Positions 39,880 to 51,293 of a stretch of DNA of 64,000 nucleotides are shown here, in pieces (position 1 is the first letter of the stretch; each line of letters begins with the position of its first letter). A program made the position numbers and the translations under genes. Origin of the DNA: Datisca glomerata (taxonomy: Eukaryota; Streptophyta; Magnoliopsida; Cucurbitales; Datiscaceae); NCBI GenBank assembly GCA_003255025.1, contig QANY01007439.1, positions 1 to 64,000 on the forward strand, written 5' to 3'. Under the pieces are notes generated by a model, which was not told the DNA's origin, did no database searches, and was given only the letters and a program-made list of their open reading frames with translations.

Positions 39880-41115
39880 CTACGTGATTTCCTTTCCTTT
39901 CTTCTTACGATCTCCTATTCTAGCATTACGAACTCATTGGCCTTGTTGAGGCATTCTGACAGTATCATGGGCCTCTTATGATGCAAGTACTTGTACACAT
40001 GAGTGTCTTCCATCAGACTATTTTTGAAGGCGTCATTATTGTATTGGATGATTTTGATCTTTCTGTTGTTGAATCTCTAGATATATTCCCTCAGGGACTC
40101 ATATCCTTTAGACCACAATGAAGAGATCGTGTGCCTCTTTCATCATCCTCTCACTACTCTTGAATTGTTCTATGAAGAGGGTTGCTAGATGAGAGAAAAA
40201 GTATATGGACCACGGTAATACGTTCTCAAACCATGTGATGGCAGCTCCCTTCAGGCTCGATGCAAATTGCAAACACAACATGCCTTCTACTTTTTCCTCT
40301 AGAATGCATGCTCCTAACATCACTTATAATGTGATCAGTAGGGTTAGAGGTGTGGTCCTACATCATGAATTTTTGGAGGGTGAACCTTTTTTGTTGTACC
40401 ATCCATGTGGTCTCCACTATAAAAGGTGATTGCATCAGACCCCTTACTTTCGTGGCCAAAAATTTACTCTTCCCCTTATCCTTTGTATCTAGACGTGACA
40501 CCCTCATATGCAAGTCCTTGATTTGTTTAGCCAAATATTCCTTCTACTGATTTATATCCCAGTTCTACCCTTGTTCTTCATTCTTGATCCCTGACTTACG
40601 GCTTTCGACTTCATCTTAGATCTTTTCTATCTGATAGGAATAACACGAGTGATGCCACGAATACTAGGAATCTCCACCCATTTCTCTCTCATTTCTTACG
40701 TCAGTGTGTGGTTCTCTACTAGGGTGAGGTCTGTGAGAAGTATTATGACTGTGCCCTGTGATCTCTTTGGTTGGGAAATCTAGTGTCGGGCAGTAGCTAT
40801 GCCTTTCATTTTTGAAGTAGCTACGGATAGATCGATGTTTAGTGGAGCATTTACTTTTCCTCCTAATTCTCTCGTCATCCATGCCCTCCTTTCTAAGGTC
40901 AACAATTTCCTTGGTGACGTATTCCACCTCTTCCAACAAGAGGATGATAGTTGGATTGACCATATTGCGAGGCTGTTGAATTGTCACATTCACCATTTGG
41001 CTACAAGAACTGCGTTCTGCCCTCTATTTGTTTCCACCAGATTTTTGACAAGGCTTCCGAAGGAGACATCTTTGCAATCATCATTTTGTTTAGGATTATC
41101 CCTTGTATTCACCAT
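39880..41115 (-). pseudogene. gypsy-1 gag remnant
   Basis: The probable start MVNTRDNPKQ is at 41115, 50-60 bp inside the primer-binding site. The retrotransposon gag core (FASSLKGAAITWFENVLP...) is open at 40108-40323, and a downstream piece mentions SLREYI and AFKNSL in another frame. Gag forms the particle in which reverse transcription takes place. Multiple stops make this copy inactive. Confidence 0.75.
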
Positions 41116-41164
41116 TGCGACTATACGAATTTTATTGAAATTTTTCTGAGGAAGATCTATGTTT

Positions 41165-41180
41165 CCCACAGACGACGCCA
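41165..41180 (-). other. gypsy-1 primer-binding site
   Basis: On the minus strand, TGGCGTCGTCTGTGGG, ten bases inside the 5' LTR end at 41190. It is one base away from the TGGCGCCGTCTGTGGG sequence common after plant gypsy LTRs, where a host tRNA primes minus-strand DNA synthesis. Confidence 0.65.
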
Positions 41181-41189
41181 AATTGTAAA

Positions 41190-41989
41190 TGTTGAAAATC
41201 TACAGTTAATTGAGATGTCATGCATTGGAAGATGATGAACTTACGATTCTACAAAATAATTAACTAACGATGGACTATCTAGACATCAGTTTTCTCTCAT
41301 CTTAATACACACTACAATCAAGTTAATGGAATGTTTTTTAGAGTGTATTGGACTTTGAGAGAATGCATATTGTTTATATGAGAGCCACCATTTATATATA
41401 TAAATTTCTCCCTTTTATTTCTATAAGGAAGGAAGATATTTATTGAGAATACCACTCAAATATGGGATTTCAGTTATGATTTTATCCCCTCTAACAACCC
41501 TAAGATATTCTTATATGGGTGTTGTGTAGTTGTACTTTCTTTTATGATAGACTATCACATTTTTTATGAGTCAGAGAGTTGGTCTCGTATATCTCCAGTA
41601 GCCACGACCATCGGTATGAGAGGCCTCAATCTTGAAGGTTTGCAAAAGGGAGACCTCAACCAGCTAGGTGACCTCGGTCATAAAGATGGTTAGGGGACCT
41701 CGACCATTACAGTGATCTCAGATATAGAGGAGACCTTGCCCAACTATGGGACCTCAGTCATGGACGGGACCTCGGTCATGGAGAATACAATGGCCATCAT
41801 GGTGTCCTTGATCATAGAGATTAAGACCTCGACCATCATGGTGGCCTCGATCATAGTGGGGACTTCGACCATCTGGTGGCCTTGATCCTATAAGGGTTGG
41901 TCCAGGGTTAAAGACCATTGGTTTGGACTTAATATGGACCATCTCTTGGAGGAGAAGTTTTGGACCTTGCCTGAAAGTCTTATTAAAGT
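41190..41989 (-). repeat. gypsy-1 5' LTR, truncated at its outer end
   Basis: It matches 19217-20087. The outermost 33 bp of the 3' LTR (20088-20120) have no counterpart; at 41990 the sequence switches abruptly to plus-strand gypsy-2 protease. A 36-bp type minisatellite lies at 41600-41880. Confidence 0.8.
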
Positions 41990-42665
41990 GGGTGGATTGC
42001 GACGGACAATAACAATGACGCTCAAGTAATTACAATTCAAGTTAGAAATTATCTTCTAAGGAGAGATCTAAACGATGAAGGAAGTGCGGTTAATATCCTT
42101 CACCGATCAATGATCGAGAAAATGTCACTAGAATGCCAAAGCTAAAGGGACGCCGTAACAATTAGTAGGGTTCAACGGAGGAAACACGTACTCAGAGGAA
42201 ATACTCATACTTCCAGTAAACATTTATCTATTCAATCATCTGACAGTGACCATGGTGGTAGGCGTATCGTCCCCACACAATGCCATATTAGGAGGAAATT
42301 GATTACATAAGATGAAAGTTGTTCTGTCAACGTATTACCAGATACTCAAAAACCTGTGACCAAATCAAGATGATTTGAGGAGATCAGGTTGTCAATCAAT
42401 GTTATGTTGTCTCGGCCTTGGAATCCATCAAACATGCTGCCACTGGAAGTTAATGAAATGCTGTAGAAGTGGACCAATATCATCTAAAGGAAGCCGGACA
42501 AGAGGGACCATTGAATCCAAGGTACGAAGTGCAAAAGAAACATAACTAATATCCTTTGAGGATGAAAATAGGAAAATGACTAAGATAGGTGCCCAAATCA
42601 AGGCAGCATAGAAGAAAGAGCTTACATAATTCTTTAGAAAGAAAAAGGATGTGTTCGCAAGCATG
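41990..42665 (+). pseudogene. gypsy-2 protease region (5'-truncated)
   Basis: The plus-strand translation contains NDEGSAVNILHRSMIEKM near 42070-42125, the aspartic-protease active-site region of Tat-like pol, and a flap-side ILGGNW-type segment near 42285 in another frame. PRYEVQKKHN follows near 42515 and KRKKDVFA at 42640-42660, the normal entry to the RT domain. Gag and the 5' LTR are absent because the sequence starts at the gypsy-1 LTR junction. Confidence 0.65.
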
Positions 42666-42719
42666 GAATTACGAATTGCCTGCTCTCAAGGACTGACGCC
42701 CTAATTTCAATTGTTGTTG

Positions 42720-43620
42720 AAGAAGGGAGAAAGTTGACGCTAAGTATTTCGTCTTGTAAATTGCATGCTCGTATCATGCCATAAGTTTGATTGAGAGCTC
42801 CGAATTTAATTTCGTGAAATTTTCCAATAAGTAGACTTATGTATCTTTCCATTGATATAATATTCGTCATGTTGGCCCCCAGTCAATATAATTGGATTTC
42901 CAAATTTACTGTTCTGCATAATCTATTTTTCTGAACGACCTTCATAAATGATATTATAACTTTTTCTCAGAAGCTTTGAATTGACTCCTATAAAATACTT
43001 TAAGAATTAGACATCTATATATTTCTAATGATATATTATTTACTATGTAATAATATATAAACTAATACAGTCTAAAAATTAAACTTGAAAAGCGTTTATA
43101 GGTTTAGTTTCCTGAACGGCACTAACAAAAATTACCATAGCTTTTGATCGGTTGCTTCAAATTGATTTTCGTAAAATTATTCATGAGATAGATTTCTGTA
43201 TCTTTCCATTGATATAATATTTTCCGTGTAATTGACTCTTAATAAATTCAATTTAATTTCTAAAATTGACCATACCGCATATTCTGCTTTCTCGAACAGC
43301 CTTCACGAAAATCTTCATAACTTTTTGTTGTGAGCTCCAAAATCAATTCCGTAAAATACTCCTGGAAGTAGACTTCTATATCTTCATAATCGTATATGAT
43401 TCTCCATGTTGTTAGCTCCAAATTGACACAGTATAATTTCCGAAATTTACTATTCTGTGTAATCTTCGTTTCTGAACAACTTGTATGAAAACTGCCATAA
43501 CTTTTACCTCGAAGTTTCAAATTGAGTTCCGCAAAATTCCTCAAGAAGCTAATTTCCGTATCTTTCAAATAATTATGATTTGAAGTATAGTTCTCTTTCG
43601 TTCTCTTCAGTTTAAACACC
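42720..43620. repeat. Tandem array with a 180-bp period, five units
   Basis: The phrase GTATCTTTCCATTGATATAA or its variants recurs at 42842, 43017, 43199, 43379 and 43559, with spacings 175, 182, 180 and 180. Each unit also carries TGAACRRCCTTCAYRAAAAT, ATAACTTTTTG and AAATTGATTTCCGTAAAATT words in the same order. Units are well diverged. Minus-strand open frames here (42634-42870, 43260-43655) are repeat artefacts. Confidence 0.85.
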
Positions 43621-43739
43621 GAATCTGGTTTGATATGTAATGGTTTCCACGTCAAAGACCACTCTGGTAAGATGATCGAGCGTTAAGTTGGACGAGTTAA
43701 AAATGCTATTTGTAATGTCTCGAGTTAAATGCATGATCT

Positions 43740-44240
43740 AAAAAAAATATATTTCGGTTTGATAATATTTAATAACTCAAATCAATTTAGGCATGGCATA
43801 ATAAATTATTTTCATGATGCTCGATTATGAGATAGTGTCATGCTAATGTTTATTTGGTTGAGCCATCAATATGAGTATACTAGCCGATCCAAGCATTATA
43901 AATGTGATCTAAGCTAACACATATTAAGCATGATCATATCCACTTAAATTTTTGAGATTATGCATCAAATAATAAATTCACATTTTTAATGGATAAAATG
44001 ACATATTTAAGAGAAGCAAAGTAAATAAAAAGTGAATACTTAACTTTGAGTTCAATGTGTTTTTATAAATATCGTTTGAAAGTTTTGAATATCGTTGCCT
44101 GCTCCTTGTGTGTCATTTTTTCCACTAACATTATGCCCATCTATTCTTGGTTTCAGTTTGCGCGATTTGCACTTTTGGAACTTTCAATCCGGGGCTTCTA
44201 TTTTCCGTTTATGTTGTTTGTTCATCCCTTACTTTCATTT
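43740..44240. other. Non-coding AT-rich segment
   Basis: No gene or repeat structure that I can support. Confidence 0.4.
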
Positions 44241-44279
44241 TTCACTTCAAGTTCCATTGCCATGCCGCTTCCGTTTCGA

Positions 44280-44520
44280 CTAACATTACACTCCCATTTC
44301 TAGTATCATACCCATTGCCGTTTTCATTCCCGTTGCCACAACTTTTCAATTGTTGTTGCCACGAAGTTTCCGTTGCCATTGCCACAATGTTACCCGTTCT
44401 CAAGTTTCCCATCCCCGTTGCCACAACTTCACCCATCTCAACATTTCCCATTCCCGTTGCCACAACGTTACCCTTCTCAGTGTTTCTCATTCCCGTTCTC
44501 GATGTTTCCCGTTCTGAAGT
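44280..44520. repeat. Minisatellite (CCCGTTGCCACAAC units)
   Basis: Irregular units of about 20-45 bp built on TTCCCGTTGCCACAAC and TTYCCATTCCCGTT occur here. On the minus strand they read as a Gly/Asn/Met repeat (VVATGMGNVEMG) within a 123-residue open frame (44242-44613) that has no homology I recognise. Confidence 0.75.
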
Positions 44521-44689
44521 TGCAACTTTCTTGACTGATGTGAACATGATTTTCTTTACTCTTCTTTTTTCTGGAATTTCTGCCCTGAAATTCTTTATTT
44601 TATAAAATTCCACCTATACCTTTGAGATTCAAAAAGCAAATGCTTATAATTTCTCTTCTAAATTATTTTTCTTTTCTGAAGTGCTAAAG

Positions 44690-44995
44690 TTTCTCTGTTG
44701 TAAATTTCTGACTTCAACTTCTTTGTTCTGAAGCTTTGACTTCGACTTTTCTAAAGCTCTAACTTTAACTTTTCTATTCTGAAGCCTTTTTTATTTTATA
44801 AGATTTCTTATATGAGCCTTCTGAGATTTCTGAGCTCTTCTGATCTGCACCTTATGAGCTTTTATTATCTGAGCTTTCTGAGCTCTTGTAATCTTTTCTG
44901 ATCTAAGCTTTCTGAGCTTCTTTTGAGCTTTCTAAGCTCTTCTGATTTGAGCTCTCTAAGCTTTTCTGATATGTGCTTTCTGAGCTCAACTTTTA
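44690..44995. repeat. Degenerate TTTCTGAGCTCTTCTGATC repeats
   Basis: About 300 bp of short imperfect repeats (TCTGAGCT, TTCTGATYTGAG, TTCTGAAGC) occur here. On the minus strand the translation is a repetitive Ser/Glu/Lys-rich peptide (KSLESSNQKSLESS) with stops. It may be a low-complexity part of a decayed gag-like ORF. Confidence 0.65.
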
Positions 44996-45097
44996 ATATC
45001 CGGTTTGATTTTTTTTTCTTGCTTGAAGTTTCCTCGATAGTGACGTTTCCATGGTAGTGATGCTAAACCTCGCAGTTGGTGATGACGGCAGCGACCA

Positions 45098-45412
45098 TCA
45101 CCATAATTTTCTAGATTTGATACCATGAATAGAGTTAATAATAATTTTTTTATAAATAATAATTGTACAAAAGAAATATTTTAAACTAATATGAATGAGT
45201 TTACCGCTCTTCGCTTCCGTTTTTAGTTTTGCAGTCATTTTCATTTCTGCTTCTGTTATGAGTTTCTGTATTGCTGGCTTTTCCATTCCTGCTTCTGGTT
45301 CGACTTCCGTTTCCACCTTTTCTTTCGTTTCCACTTCCACTTCAGTTGTTGAGGGGAGTGTTTGATTTAGTTTTGAGCATTTTGGGAAGGGATTTCTTGA
45401 GTTTTTCTCTCG
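45098..45412 (-). pseudogene. Possible gag start of a gypsy fragment
   Basis: Reading from the LTR-like end at 45434, the minus strand shows TTTGGTGCTTTCATTG (45418-45433), a phrase frequently found just inside plant gypsy LTRs. It is followed by an ATG (MLKTKSNTPLNN, then a stop) and a Glu/Lys/Thr-rich open frame (45098-45340). The short repetitive protein cannot be classified with certainty. Confidence 0.4.
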
Positions 45413-45433
45413 CTCTCAATGAAAGCACCAAAT

Positions 45434-45988
45434 GTAAAGGAAAAAATCCACAGTCATTGAGAATTGGTCGTGAATTTCTTACATCATAATATGAAAATCA
45501 TGAGAAATAATTTAGAGAGAGAGAATAATGACACCATGATTTACGTGGAAAACTTTAAAGGGAAGAAAAACAACGATGATATTTTGATAGTATTTCATTA
45601 TGGAGAGAGGGTTTACAAGGCTAATGGGTGTTTAGAGTTGTTCTTCTTCGTTGGATTACATCTTGCTTTTATTTATTGGCCTTCAATCGGTTACACAAAA
45701 ACTGATATAGCCTATCTAATTCTATCAGAAAATAGAATCAACTGAATATTCTCTAAGGTCTAACTTATCAAGAATAACAACTAAGTGAATCTTGACCGTC
45801 TGATCAATCCAATGGTCTTATTTATTAGTTTCTCTTTGGATTGTCATGTCAGCAATCCATGTACTTTCGTCTGATTGGTCTATTCTTTATAACCGCCTAG
45901 TTGATCTTACGATTCTCGCTCTATCTTCTCTTCGATGGAGTCTTCGATCTAGATCTTGCCACATGTCATGTGAAATTATTCCTGTTCA
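45434..45988 (-). repeat. LTR-like segment of the same fragment
   Basis: About 555 bp, ending TTTCCTTTACA on the minus strand beside the TTTGGTGC phrase. The outer boundary, near TGAACAGGAATAATTTC at 45988, is inferred from where gypsy-2 coding sense resumes. No second copy is present in the window, so LTR status is inference. The open frame 45464-45745 has no recognisable content. Confidence 0.35.
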
Positions 45989-45989
45989 A

Positions 45990-47790
45990 TGTCATAAATT
46001 GAATATTGTCCTGATGTCAAGCCAGTAAAGCAAAAAATGGAGCTTCAAGTTAGAGCGGAACTCAAAGATAAAAAAGAAATAGAAAAACTCTTGAATGATG
46101 GCTTTATTAGATAAGTAAACTACCTAGGAATTTATCGCGAATGTGGTGATGGTGAAAAAGAAGAACTGGAAATGGAAAATATTCATGGACTTCACCAATC
46201 TGAACAAAACTTGCCTGAAAGATAATTACCCATTGCATGAATAGATCAGATGGTGGATGCCACATAAGAACACGAACTTCTAAGCTTCATGGATGTATAT
46301 TTGGGGTACAATCAGGTAAAAATATTCCAACCTAACCAAGAAAATACTTCTTTTATAAATGAAGGCAATATTTTATGATTAGGTAATGTTATTTGGATTG
46401 AAGATGCAGTTGCAACATAACTGGTCAACACGGTTTTTCGCTACTAGATTGAAAAAAATGTAACGACAAGAGCACACAAAGAATTTGGATGAGGCATTTT
46501 CATCCTTGAGGAAAAGCCAAATGAAGCTCAACCTAGATAAATGCATGTTTGATGTTTATGTTGGAAAACTTCTTGGCAATTTGGTCACACTACGGGGAAT
46601 AGAAGTCAACCCAGACTAGGTGAAAGTCATGATGGAAATGATATCCCTAAGAACTCAAAAGGAGATGCAAAGCTTGACGAGGAAACTGGCAGTCCTAAAC
46701 AAGTTTCTTTCTAGGTTAACAGACAAGTGCAAGTCGCTCTTCGAAAAGCTCAAGAAAGATTCCATGAACTACTAGAACGACGAGGCCTTTTGCAAGATTA
46801 AAAGTACCTTGCATCGCAACCACTTCTATCCAAACCCCTCACTGGGGAAGAGTTACTCCTCTACATGCCAATATCTAAAATGACAATAAGTGCAGCGCTG
46901 ATAATAGTGGAAAAAACGCAACAAAAATTGGTGTACTTTGTGAGTAAAAGTCTTGTAGTGGCCGAAACACTATTCAAGAGAATGGAAAAGTTGATACTAG
47001 CGGTGGTGGTTTCAACAATAAAGTTAAAACGCTATTTTCAATTCCACACGGCTATAGTTCCAATGAATTCACCTATCAAAAGTCTATTGCACTCACTAGA
47101 GATAAACGGGAGACTAGCGAAGTGGGGCATCGAGCCTAAACAGTATGAGATCCACCATGAGCCCAAAACCTAGGTACTTGTGGGCTTCATTGTTGACTTC
47201 ACTAATGACACAAAAGCCTAGAAAGGGAAAATTGTGAGGGAAGCAGAAAAGGTTGTTAGAATTTATTCGTTAATGGACCATAAAACAATCATGGAGGCAT
47301 AGCAGGGGTTGTCATTAAATCCCCATACGGTGAAACCATGGGATGAGCTTAATAATTCGGGTTTAAGTCATCAATATACGGAGCTGAATATAAAGTTCTA
47401 ATAACATGTCACTAGGGAATACGCGGCAGAAGACTACAGGACTATGGAATATCTGCAGCGAGCGAGCCTATTGAACAAATAGTACTATTGGCCCAAGATG
47501 CATGAGGAAGCCAAGAAGTAGACACGAAAGTATGACAAATGTCAGCCCCTCACCCCCGTCACAAAGATGGAACCAGGAGAGCTCAAGACTTGAACAAGAA
47601 CGTGGCCATTCATGTAGTGGCATTTAGACATAGTTAGGCCACATCCAACAGCACCAACGCATAAACGATTCTTGCTTGTTGCGACTGACTATTTCACCAA
47701 GTGGATCGAAGAGGAAGCATTTTCTAAAATTTGTGAGGAGGAAGTAAATGGGTTCTTGTGGAAAAATATTATTTGCAAGTATTGGATACC
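45990..47790 (+). pseudogene. gypsy-2 RT, RNase H and integrase N-terminal half
   Basis: Read on the plus strand. RT start is near 46036 (MELQVRAELKDKKEIEKLL), and RT fragments run to 46640 (EHTKNLDEAFSSLRKSQMKL). The RNase H domain tethered to RT is at 46865-47173, 102 residues open (LVYFVSKSLVVAETLFKRME). Most of the second RNase H domain is missing after 47175. The integrase starts near 47380 (YYWPKMHEEAKK, YDKCQ) and the core runs to 47790 (FLLVATDYFTKWIEEEAF, KYWIPK). There the copia-2 element interrupts it; it resumes at 55231. The Asp-Asp catalytic box of RT is deleted near 46455. Confidence 0.8.
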
Positions 47791-48975
47791 GAAAATATTG
47801 GGGTAATGCCCTCAAAGTATGTGTATTGACATTTTAATATGAAATTTAATGAAATTATATTTTCTTATAATTATTCTGTTAAATTATTGTTGAATAATTT
47901 ATATAAATATATAAAAATTCCATATTCATTAATGAGACTATGATCTTCTATAGTACGAGATGATTAAGTTCATATATAATGAATAAAATTGTCAGCAACA
48001 TATTAAAATATGAAATCTTTAATGAATAGTTGCTAGTACGGTTCACTAAGCATTATGAATGCATGTGATATAGATTTGGATCATTGATGTGGATATACAT
48101 CTTAGTAAATGTACTTTATATAATAAGATTATAAATGACATGGCCGATGTGAATTAATATCTTTATTAACTTACCGCTTATAATAAAGATTTAATACATA
48201 TCAATCTGATGATCATATGTAGATCAATCTGAATCCTGAGAAGTTATGAACTTCTATACATGTCTACTAGATCTTTTAATTCACTCGTTAAGGTTTGTTT
48301 GTAAAACAAGCTAGTGACTTTTGTTTTGGAGATTCAGGGATGTGGATGGCAGTGAACATGATCTTACAAGATTTGGAATCAAAAGTTTCCTAACAGATAG
48401 TATATTGGTTCCCTTAGGTGTTAATTTTGGAACTGAATGGTTATTGAACTCAAATTTATAATACGATTATAAATTAGTTATTCACTAGTGAATTAATTGT
48501 ACTTAAGGATGAAGAGGTGATTAGAAGCGTAAAGTGGTAATTTTGACCAGTTCTAATATACGAACCAATGATTGGAGGACAGAACTACGTGAAATGATTA
48601 TATCAATGAACTACATGAGAATACTCTGTAAATACATTCTATAATCTCTAAAAGTACAATTCCATATTTATAGTGGGGTAATATTGAAATTAATAAATAA
48701 GATTATTTAATTAAAGAGTTTAATTAATAAGCTGGTTTATTGGAGCTTAGAATTATAGGTTCATGTTCCCCAAGTCACTTCTGTACTACGCAGTCTAGGA
48801 TGTGAATATTTCAGGACATGTGAAAATGATTGACTTACAAAATGAATTGTTATTCTAGGGCAAGTACATAATTATGACAACTATATGTGATTAATTAATT
48901 AAATTATTTATATATATAAATTCCAAAAATTTCATTATAAATATATATAAATTACAAATATATATAAATATTATA

Positions 48976-49133
48976 TCAATTAATTACACACACACACATA
49001 TATAAATACTTATATCGATTAATTACATATATATAAATAGTTACACACACACATATATAATTACATATATATAAATACTTCTATCGATTAATTACATATA
49101 TATAAATAATTACACACACACACATATATATAA
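48976..49133. repeat. Compound (CA)n/(TA)n microsatellite, expanded
   Basis: Three to four blocks of ACACACAC-ATATATA separated by TATCGATTAATTACAT occur in the 5' LTR, against a single block in the 3' LTR (54149-54172). The expansion therefore took place after insertion. Confidence 0.85.
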
Positions 49134-49407
49134 TCATTTTGATTAATTTTTTAATTATCGATAAGTGAGACAGAATATCTAATTTGTGAAATTAGATAAT
49201 TATAAATTATTATTAGATAATAATTTGAATCAACTAACTCTGTTATTTGTGAATTAACAGATAAGTTTGTTGATAGAGATAATCAGATATGTTAATTTTG
49301 AATTAACTGATATCTAGATATTTATCTGATTAAAATAAATATTTAATTCGCAGTAATTGCCACGTGCCAATTACTTATTGAGAGTCAGAGATTGACATGG
49401 ACTACTC

Positions 49408-49539
49408 TAGTGCCGTGGCACTATAGGAGTAAGCATGCAGTACTATAGTGCCATATGACAATAAAGTACTGCCGTGACACACAGTGCCGTGAGGCACTGT
49501 GATGACTCACGACAACTGTAGTGCCGTGTGGCACTGCAG
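49408..49539. repeat. GTGCC/GGCAC hairpin cluster in copia-2 5' LTR
   Basis: Inverted repeats at 49408-49423 (stem TAGTGCC, loop GT), 49480-49501 (9-bp stem CACAGTGCC, loop GTGA) and 49516-49539 (stem of 10 with one G-T pair, loop GTGT). The copy in the 3' LTR (54440-54560) is more decayed. Confidence 0.8.
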
Positions 49540-50191
49540 TTGTGCACAAATTGTAGTGGGTCTCACTGCACTGGTAATTTTGAAATTAAATATAATTTTC
49601 AGTTTATCCCTAAAAATGTGATATTCTATTATCTAGAAAATACACAGATATTATTCTATTGGCCTGACTAGGAGAAAGAGATTGAACAACACAGTTGCTA
49701 TCAGAGTAATTTTTCTTTGTGATTAAAAAGTTATTCAAGAACTCTGAAAGAAAAATCATCGTATTCTTTTAGAGTGTTATCTCACTAACTTAATCATTCT
49801 CAGAAAATATCTGGATCTCATGTGTCGAGTACATCTAGAGACAGAAAAATGTGTCTTTGAATTATTCTACTTGCCTACACAAGTCCTAGTGTGTTTGAGG
49901 ATTCCCTTGGAAGATCTTGGTGTGGATCTCGAAGTCTGTTGTTCGTTGGAATGGAAGAGCGTTAATTTGCGAGAACACTTGATATAAACTACAAGATGTA
50001 TATGATTCCTATCCATGTATCTCAATATATAATGGATCCTGATTGAAAGGAGTTTTCAATAAAAAAATTATTTTAGAAACTGTTGCATCGCGTTTGTTTT
50101 CATTTTATCGAAAAAAACATACGATTCGTGTTTAATAAATTTTTAACAAACCACCAAGCCTCCGACGCGCGAGCGCCGCATTTCCAGTAAT

Positions 50192-50203
50192 TGGTATCAG
50201 AGC
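50192..50203 (+). other. copia-2 primer-binding site
   Basis: TGGTATCAGAGC, three bases after the 5' LTR, is the complement of the 3' end of plant initiator-methionine tRNA and the standard primer site of copia elements. It is intact here, unlike in copia-1. Confidence 0.9.
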
Positions 50204-51293
50204 TGTCATTATATATTTGTAATACTGTGTGGGTGATCTTTCATTGTTCGTAATATATTTTGATATATGTGAATGAATGGATGGTTTGTTTTTTAATGTA
50301 TGGTTAAATAATTGATCGTTAATTGTATAGTGATTATTGTTTTATATTTTGTTCTTTAATTTTTCTTTAGATCTTGTGTAAGCCATTTTGGAGAATAAGA
50401 ATTTTTGTAATTTTATTTCGAATATTAAATTGTAATTATTCCGATCGGGATGAAAACAAAGCCACCGAAAAAAGTCATAATTTTTCATGCTAGGTTTTAA
50501 TTAGTTTAAACTTGGTAATCACATCACTCTAAAGGTTATAATAACCTTTAGGATAACCAACTTTAGTAAAATAGTTTTATTAAAGTTTGATGAATGTAAT
50601 TAATTAGTTAATCTAAGTTCACCTAATTATGACTTAGGCTCTTAAGAATGTTAAATGAACTTAGACCAATGAGATTGAATTAATTGTTAATTTAACATTC
50701 ATATGGTTATTATTTTAACTTGTAATTAATTTAGAATTACTTGGTTAATTAAAATAGAAACACATAATCCTAAAATAGTGAGTAGGAGAAGGTTGACATG
50801 TCAATGTAACTTATGGTCTCCATTATTACTACAACACCGTGAGGTACAGTGAGGGCCTCGAGATGACTTTGTTTTCACCCCCTAAGGACAGTTTCGAACT
50901 GTATCAATACCAAGGTTGAACTTCTTAAGATAATAGGACTAAGTGATGTTTTTTGGTTTTGACCGACCCTAAGTTGACATATTCTAAATCAAGTCATGGA
51001 ATCCAAAATAATGGTGACTTGACCGAATAAGCGTTACGTTATTGTTAAAATAAAAAATATGAGATATTTTAAGTTTTAATTAATAAGGATGAGAGTGTCT
51101 CATAGAAAGTCTAATATTAATCTGAGCGACCCTAAGGAGGCACATTAATTGTTAGGTTGTCTTATCGTGGATTAGTAAACGATAAATTTATGTGCTCAAT
51201 ATGTTGCATTCATGCATCACGTTTACTTTTCGAATTCTAGATATTTATTTCCATTATAATGAATTATGTATGTTTTATTTTTCAGTTATTATT
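50204..51293 (+). other. copia-2 untranslated leader
   Basis: About 1.1 kb without supported coding sequence, partly homologous to the copia-1 leader. It ends at the gag ATG. Confidence 0.7.

Larger units (their letters stand above)
19217..41989 (-). mobile_element. gypsy-1: Tat-like Ty3/gypsy element, with a nested Athila-like element
   Basis: This is a minus-strand element bounded by two homologous LTRs (19217-20120 and 41190-41989). Between them, read from right to left, are the primer-binding site, gag, protease, RT, RNase H, integrase, an antisense extra ORF and a polypurine tract. Removing the Athila-like insertion (21676-33363) leaves about 11 kb. All frames are interrupted by stops. 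The first 33 bp of the 5' LTR are missing at 41989, where plus-strand gypsy-2 sequence begins. Confidence 0.8.
42666..45988. mobile_element. Block interrupting gypsy-2 pol (repeat-rich, probably a retroelement fragment)
   Basis: Gypsy-2 coding sense stops after KDVFA (about 42660) and resumes at CHKLNI (about 45990), where only some 15 codons should separate them. The 3.3 kb between consists of a 180-bp tandem array, a non-coding stretch (43740-44240), minisatellites and a minus-strand gag-like start with an LTR-like end (45434-45988). No target duplication could be recognised, so how it arrived is open. Confidence 0.5.
47796..50189 (+). repeat. copia-2 5' LTR
   Basis: It starts TATTGGGGTAATGCCC (the canonical TG has become TA) and ends in CCAGTA, where the other LTR has CCAACA, about 2.39 kb. 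It is longer than the 3' LTR mainly because the CA/TA repeat region (48976-49130) is expanded to several (CA)n(TA)n blocks separated by ATCGATTAATTACATA. A GTGCC hairpin cluster lies at 49408-49539. Confidence 0.9.

Noticed and set aside
45464..46028. ORFs 45464-45745 and 45846-46028 as genes
   Set aside because: They lie in the LTR-like segment, have no recognisable motifs, and the second runs into gypsy-2 pol in another frame.
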